The notes under the pieces are model-generated. The model was given only the letters and a program-made list of their open reading frames with translations. It was not told where the DNA came from and made no database searches. Below are positions 59,410 to 64,000 of a stretch of DNA of 64,000 nt, piece after piece. The stretch comes from Isochrysis galbana. Its lineage: Eukaryota; Haptophyta; Isochrysidales; Isochrysidaceae. How positions within the stretch are numbered: the stretch's first letter is position 1; each line of letters begins with the position of its first letter. The translations under genes were made by a program, and so were the position numbers. The stretch covers positions 5,046,749-5,110,748 of the forward strand of contig CM030938.1 in assembly GCA_018136815.1 (NCBI GenBank). Reading direction: 5' to 3'.

Positions 59410-61194
59410 CTGCGTGGGAAGGGCGGAAAAGGAGAGCTCAGGCGTGGGGCGGGCAGCAGAGAGAGGGAAAGCGAGAGCGAGAAAGTGACCAGAGAGAGAG
59501 AACGATAAAGAAGGTGAGTCCACGAGCACGGGGGAGAGTGTGAGAACACGCGAGCGAGCGAGAGGGGTAGGGAATGGGGGAGGGGGAGGAGGGGGAGAGA
59601 GAGAGAAGAGAGAGAGAGGGTGCTTGCAGTTGTCCAAGTTTAGCAGGTGTGTAGCGGAGGAAGGCTCACGGGCTCTCGCTGTTTGGCTGAGGGCGAGGAT
59701 GGTGAGCAGCGCGGGCTGCGCGACGGGCTACGCGATGACGAGGCCAGCGGCGACGACGCCCGCGGAGAGAGGGACGACGGCACCGTCGGCATCCGTCCGA
59801 CGCGCCCCACCGCTCACCACTCAAACGGCTTCCCGCTCACTCGTCTCTCCCGCCGCAGCCGCAAATATGTAGCTACTCTACTCTACTCGATATGTATGAA
59901 TATTTCTGAAGGCGCTTCTCGGACAAGACGCTTTTAGATCTTTTTGATGGGTTAACCCTAGTATGTGCCTAGTCCGCGAGGCGGACGGTCGGGACGTTTT
60001 TAGCACAAATGGCTATATTGGGAGCCCCTAGGGGCACTAGGAGGGCCCTAGGGGGGCTCCGGATGTGAAATGAGACCCCTCCTAGGCCTGGGTAGATCTC
60101 CCTACAATAAATTCGTCAATGTTGCTTGGTTTTAGAAGCGCGGGAGAACGTTGCCACGAAAGGTTGGCGCGAGCCCGTTTCCCTCCTCTCCCCCCCTCCC
60201 CCGCCCTTTCCCCCCACGCCCCACGGGTGCTCTCCGTGACCAAACAACACCTCCTCCTTTTTTCACCTCTTCATCTCTTTCTTTTCTATGCACCCCCGCG
60301 GGCGCGCCCGCGAACTGCCACTTGCGACGCGCCCCCCTCCTCCCGCGAACTCCCACTGGCGAAGCCCCCCCCCCCCCCCCCTCTCCCCCCTACCCTCTCG
60401 AGCACGCCCGCCATGTCACGACCGAGCACCAGCACGCAAACTGGCCCGCCTGGACCCTGGACCCTACACGGTGTCTACACGGCCGCGGTACCGCGTACCA
60501 CGTACCGCCCTCGCGCTCAGGCGCGAGGGCGAGGGGCTGGCCCGGCACCGTTAACGTAATCGTAGCGCGTTCTGAAAGTTCTAAAAGTGCGCAGAGCGTG
60601 CTGAAGAAAGGTGAGAAGCGCTCAATCACCATCACCCACAGCATAGAAAAGCGTTCAATCGCCATCAGTCTACACGTGGAACGCGTTCAAAATAAAATAA
60701 TTAATGTTATATCCTAGCCAACCCCACTAGCTAATTGGACACAACTTTTCCGTCCCGGAATCCCGCCATGCCTGACGAGCCAGGTGTCCGAGTGCTACCG
60801 GGGGGAGGGGGCACCGCCCCCTCCCCCCGATATTCGTCCTCCCCCCAGTGCACGCACCGACCCCGCGCACCCCAACACGTCCTCTCCTCGAGTCCACGCT
60901 GGGGGAAAACCCCTTTTGGGTAAAAACAACGCAGGGGGGGGGGGGCACTCATGAATAGGAGCCCAGAAACGCTAATCTGTCTTCCCCGCCCCAGTGGGGA
61001 AAGATACGTTAGTGTGGAGGAATGTTGGGTGAGAGTCGAGTGTGCGTGTCTCGGATTGTTGTCGGACTAGTCGGATTGGTATCCTGTGGGCCTCTGTCGC
61101 CCTCGTCCCTCGCCCCAGTCGCTCCTCGCTCCCTCGTTCTCGCTCTCGCTCTCGCTCCGTCGTAACAAGTAATCTTACAACACCACCGTCCTCC
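59410..61194. other. Region upstream of the EF-hand gene; no gene supported
   Basis: 59430-59640 is CT/GA low complexity, probably the intron or promoter of the EF-hand gene. 59940-60110 is a block with repeated ccctaggggg words. 60119-60720 has Pro/Ser-rich frames driven by C-rich sequence. 60720-61190 includes runs of C and G. The first coding exon of the EF-hand gene should lie here, but I could not identify it. Confidence 0.5.
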
Positions 61195-61309
61195 CTCACC
61201 CTTCCCGTCCCTCCCCGAGTGCTTCCTTGAGTTTCCGGCCCCCTTTTGTCTATCTCTTTCCCGCGCAATTCCCTTTCCCCCCGCGCGTGATATCTTCCCT
61301 GTCGCATTC
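61195..61309 (-). repeat. Rep-G fragment, reverse orientation
   Basis: The reverse complement reads aacgtcac-type / gcgcgggaaagagatagaca, then gggggccggaaactcaagga and agcactcgggga, as at 1270-1333 and 3160-3190. Confidence 0.7.
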
Positions 61310-62150
61310 GCGAATCGACACTCGTTAGGCTTCGCTCTTCTCTTCGTCGTTCGGTATTTATCGTTATAATTCTCTCGTTCTCGTTCTCGGTCAAAAGCTT
61401 CGCTTGGATGCATGGGATCGTGGGTTGTGGAGCGCCCTCTCTCTTTCTCTCGAAAGAGAAGGGAAGTTTCCCCACCTTTCTTCCTCCCAGGCGCCTCGCA
61501 AATAGGTTTAATTTGCTATCTCCCCTGCGTTTCTTTATCTGCTTCTGGGGGCAATCAGGTTTAATTTGCGATCTCTTCGTACCTCCCCCTTAAGCATATC
61601 GCACTTCTCTCGTCTTATTCGGTAAGTCTCTTGGAATCCTGCGTAGCAAGATTGCCCCTCGATTCCGTTATGGTGCGATTCCCGTTCCAGACAAGATCGC
61701 CGACAGATCGCCCTTTGATCGTCGTCCGTCGTTGTCTGATCGGAGTGTTTGGGTTTGATTTCAGTCGAGTTATGTGAGAAAGTCGTGGGGCGAGAGTCGG
61801 GGTGTTTTCCTGGGTGTCTCTGTCCGTCGTCCTGTCGTCAGTCGTCATCCGTCGTCGCTCTCGCTCTCGTCGCTCTCGCTCTCGTAACACTCAGACCCTA
61901 CAATCCCTCCTCGCCTCGCCAGCCCCTGCCACCACAGCCCTCCTCACACTCACCCTCGCCTTTCGCCGCTCGTTCCATGTCGCTTTCGCCGCCGTCCTCG
62001 CCCTCGCTCAAGCCCGCCTGCCCGCCTTCCTCTGCTGACGGGCTTCAGCCCGTCAGCACCTCTGAAGTGGCCTCCCTCGCCGCGCCTGCCGCCGGCTTTG
62101 CCCCTTCCTCATTGCCCTCAGGCCCTATGGGCCATCCCAATTCGTCATTC
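61310..62150 (+). repeat. LTR-S unit, second long copy
   Basis: Same succession as 9237-10360: gttcggtatttatcgttata, gggaagtttccccaccttt, ctgcttctgggggcaatcag, ctcgtcgctctcgctctcgt, and an ATG at 61978 opening MSLSPPSSPSLKPACPPSSA. The frame runs about 117 codons into Rep-G sequence. The body of the element is missing. Confidence 0.75.
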
Positions 62151-62420
62151 CCCCAGTGTCTATCGTACGCTCAGCGCTGTCGCTCGAGCGCTCCGTGTCC
62201 CCTTCTCGTGTCCCTCCTGCCCTCGTCCTCGCTCCGTGCTGTCGCATGTCGTCTGGGAGCGCCCGCTCGTCCTCGGCCCCCTTGTCGCGTGCCTCCCCCG
62301 CCCCCGGTGGCACGCATCCCATCCCGCTGAGAGGCTGTACTTCACGTGTTACATACATCAGCCCCTCCACCTCCATACGCTCCACAGCCACAGCTCCACT
62401 CCTCTCACAACACTTCTAGT
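62151..62420 (-). repeat. Rep-G copy, reverse orientation
   Basis: The reverse complement has gtggagctgtggctgtgg, acgagcgggcgctcccagac, and cggagcgctcgagcgacagc, in the same order as at 1010-1240 and 33490-33730. Confidence 0.65.
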
Positions 62421-63648
62421 GTCCTCTTTCGACGGAACGCCACCTCAGCGCATCTTCATGGAGGAGCGCAGGAGGAGGAGGGGGGGGGGAGGAGGAGGAG
62501 GAGACCTCGACGGGCGGCGCCGCTGCTGCCGCAGGCCGCAGGCTCCTCGAGTCGCCATTCTTCGAAGAAATTCTTCGTTCTTCGAGTCGCAAGCGGAAGC
62601 GAGCACGGCGAGAGACGATCGTGGATTTGGTGGTTTGGTGGTGGGCGAAGAGACGAGGAGACGAGGGAGCGCACCCTTGGCGTATGCTTCATTCAGCATG
62701 TTGACTAAGTGTGGTGGGACAATCAGTCCCTCGAAGTTCTGGTGGAATGCCCTCGGCCCTCGGGGAACCAAGTATAAACTTAGTTTTTTATGAGTGTAGA
62801 GGTAGAGCTAGGAGTTGCTCTAGTCCCCACGGCCCACGGGCCTAAATAAGGTCTAGCGCGCCTAGTGCCTAGTGCCTAGGCCTAGGCCCTAGGCCGACCG
62901 AGGCGTCTAACTAACGTCTAATTAACCAAGGGTTATAATAGTACTAACTAATAGGATAAAATAAAATAAAAAGCGTCAACTTTTGATCGAAATTTAAGGT
63001 GCCCGACCCTCAAATTGTGACGACAAAATTTGGGTCCTCCCAAAACACAACACAAAACTTACGTACGAGCATGTACGTCGAAACGTGACAGTGACAATGA
63101 CAATGAATTGGTTGCACGCATGCGCATGCTCATGCATGCTCAAGAGAGAGGCCGCGTAACGATAACGAAATTTTGTTTTTCTATTTCTATCAAAACACTT
63201 CTCTCTAGTCGAGGGTGATCTTTCGTTCAGAGTTCAGAGTTCGGAGCAGAAGAATTGAATAACGCGACAACGCGACGTAACGCGCGTTAACGTTCACGCC
63301 TCACGCCTTCCTGGAACTTCCAGCTGGAACCTTCCTGAAACATGAACTTGTGAAAATTTTGTTTTTGGAGTTTACTACTGCAGATTACGACGATGATGAC
63401 CAAGATTTGAATATTATACTACGAGTAGTATTACTAGTATCCGGACTTAATTAAGTCACGCGCGACAGCTCGTCCCTGGCGAGTATTGATTGTACTACTA
63501 TCATCGTATTGCGGTCATGCGAGTCGTGGCTTGGTCTGCACCCCGTTCGTTTAGTCTACTTGGTAGAGCTCTAGATACTATCTACTAGAGTAGTAGATAC
63601 CAGGACGAGAAGGAGAAAAGAGAAGAGAGAGGAGAGACAGCAGACAAG
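62421..63648. other. Intergenic, AT-richer in the middle; no gene supported
   Basis: 62445-62771 has a minus-strand frame (FEGLIVPPHLVNMLNEAYAK) that might be a coding scrap. 62860-63600 is noticeably AT-richer, with short palindromes such as gcatgcgcatgctcatgcatgc near 63118, and no recognisable frame. Confidence 0.45.
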
Positions 63649-64000
63649 ATGCTGAGTGCGGCGCTTCCGATACCCCTGGCGACCACCGGGCTGGCACACG
63701 CGCCGTGGCGGCCCTTGGCGGCGGGGGCCTCAGTCATGAGTGGTCGTGCAGGCCTGCTCTCTCTCTGCGAGCTGCCTGATGACGACCTCGCTGCGGCTTT
63801 CGCGGCCGAGGCCAGGCGGCGACAGTCGAGAGTTGAGAGAGGCAGGCCAGGCCAGCCACCTCCTGTGCCGCCAAGCCCTGAGGGCGCGGGGGTGGTCCGT
63901 GAGGTGGTGCTACGAGACGGTAAAGCTGTTTCGATCCCTCGCCGTCCGCCACCCCCGAATTTCGATGAGCAGGGTGGAAATCGACTCTCCATCGCTGGGT
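63649..64000 (+). CDS. Unknown protein, N-terminal part, runs off the window
   Basis: ATG at 63649 opens 117 codons without stop to the window end. It begins MLSAALPIPLATTGLAHAPW, which could be an organelle leader, with a second Met at residue 30. Then LLSLCELPDDDLAAAFAAEA, a Pro-rich segment, and VVREVVLRDGKAVSIPRRPP. I do not recognise it. The opposite strand also has a long frame, so strand choice rests on the start codon and the less biased composition. Confidence 0.45.
   Translation, partial: MLSAALPIPLATTGLAHAPWRPLAAGASVMSGRAGLLSLCELPDDDLAAAFAAEARRRQSRVERGRPGQPPPVPPSPEGAGVVREVVLRDGKAVSIPRRPPPPNFDEQGGNRLSIAG

Noticed and set aside
59692..59872. Short plus-strand frame MVSSAGCATGYAMT
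   Set aside because: About 60 codons, Ala/Thr/Ser-rich, no motif, and located where the 5' end of the minus-strand EF-hand gene should be.

Overview
The window looks like nuclear DNA of a GC-rich unicellular alga with a secondary plastid, most likely a haptophyte; a pelagophyte-type stramenopile is the main alternative. The basis is short GT-AG introns (about 55-100 bp, often GTGCGC donors and CGCAG acceptors), a nuclear gene with a bipartite plastid leader (signal peptide plus an AxAFVPP site), CEP95-like and EF-hand/coiled-coil proteins typical of ciliated protists, a TTAGGG-type telomeric tract, and many retroelements. There is no bacterial-style operon, CRISPR array or rRNA.

Layout. 1-3440: tandem and dispersed repeats with a 5'-truncated LINE. 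4579-7582 (-): a seven-exon CEP95-like gene. 7690-10360: gypsy fragments and an LTR/leader unit. 11567-12297 (-): eIF1 in four exons. 12991-13809 (+): an unknown alanine-rich protein. 14654-33234 (-): a large chromodomain Ty3/gypsy element that carries a phage-type SAM-methyltransferase-like domain. Its middle is present twice around a 100-N gap, which I read as an unmerged assembly overlap; the real element would be about 13.2 kb. 34605-35435 (-): a plastid-targeted small protein. 36270-37430: GC/CT microsatellites, an LTR piece and an interstitial telomeric tract. 38969-41182 (+): a 737-aa unknown protein. 41488-42675: a hAT-like element carrying a Tudor/SH3-like gene. 43139-44510: a second LINE copy, interrupted by another hAT-like element. 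44830-49199 (-): a multi-exon acidic nuclear-type protein. 49806-50330 (+): a second Tudor-like gene, cut off by an LTR. 50333-51480: a head-to-head LTR palindrome. 51640-51776 (-): a tRNA-derived SINE candidate. 52073-52728 (+): BolA in three exons. 54452-55010: a decayed GIY-YIG-like gene. 55065-59409 (-): an EF-hand/coiled-coil protein. 61195-62420: more LTR repeats. 63649-end (+): the start of another gene.

The host genes are unrelated housekeeping or cytoskeletal genes (eIF1, BolA, CEP95-like, plastid protein) set in a landscape of nested transposons. Several insertions can be proved internally, because the window also holds uninterrupted paralogous copies of their target sites (the LINE at 1334-3152 and both hAT-like elements). 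The most unusual item is the retrotransposon-borne methyltransferase-like domain.

All splice sites were read by eye. Exon sets for the CEP95-like, eIF1, plastid, BolA and most EF-hand exons are phase-consistent; the 44830-49199 gene is only partly resolved. Repeat names used below are local labels: Gy-M (methyltransferase gypsy), LTR-S and LTR-B (LTR/leader/gag-start families), Rep-G (dispersed GC-rich repeat), LINE-T (T-tailed LINE).
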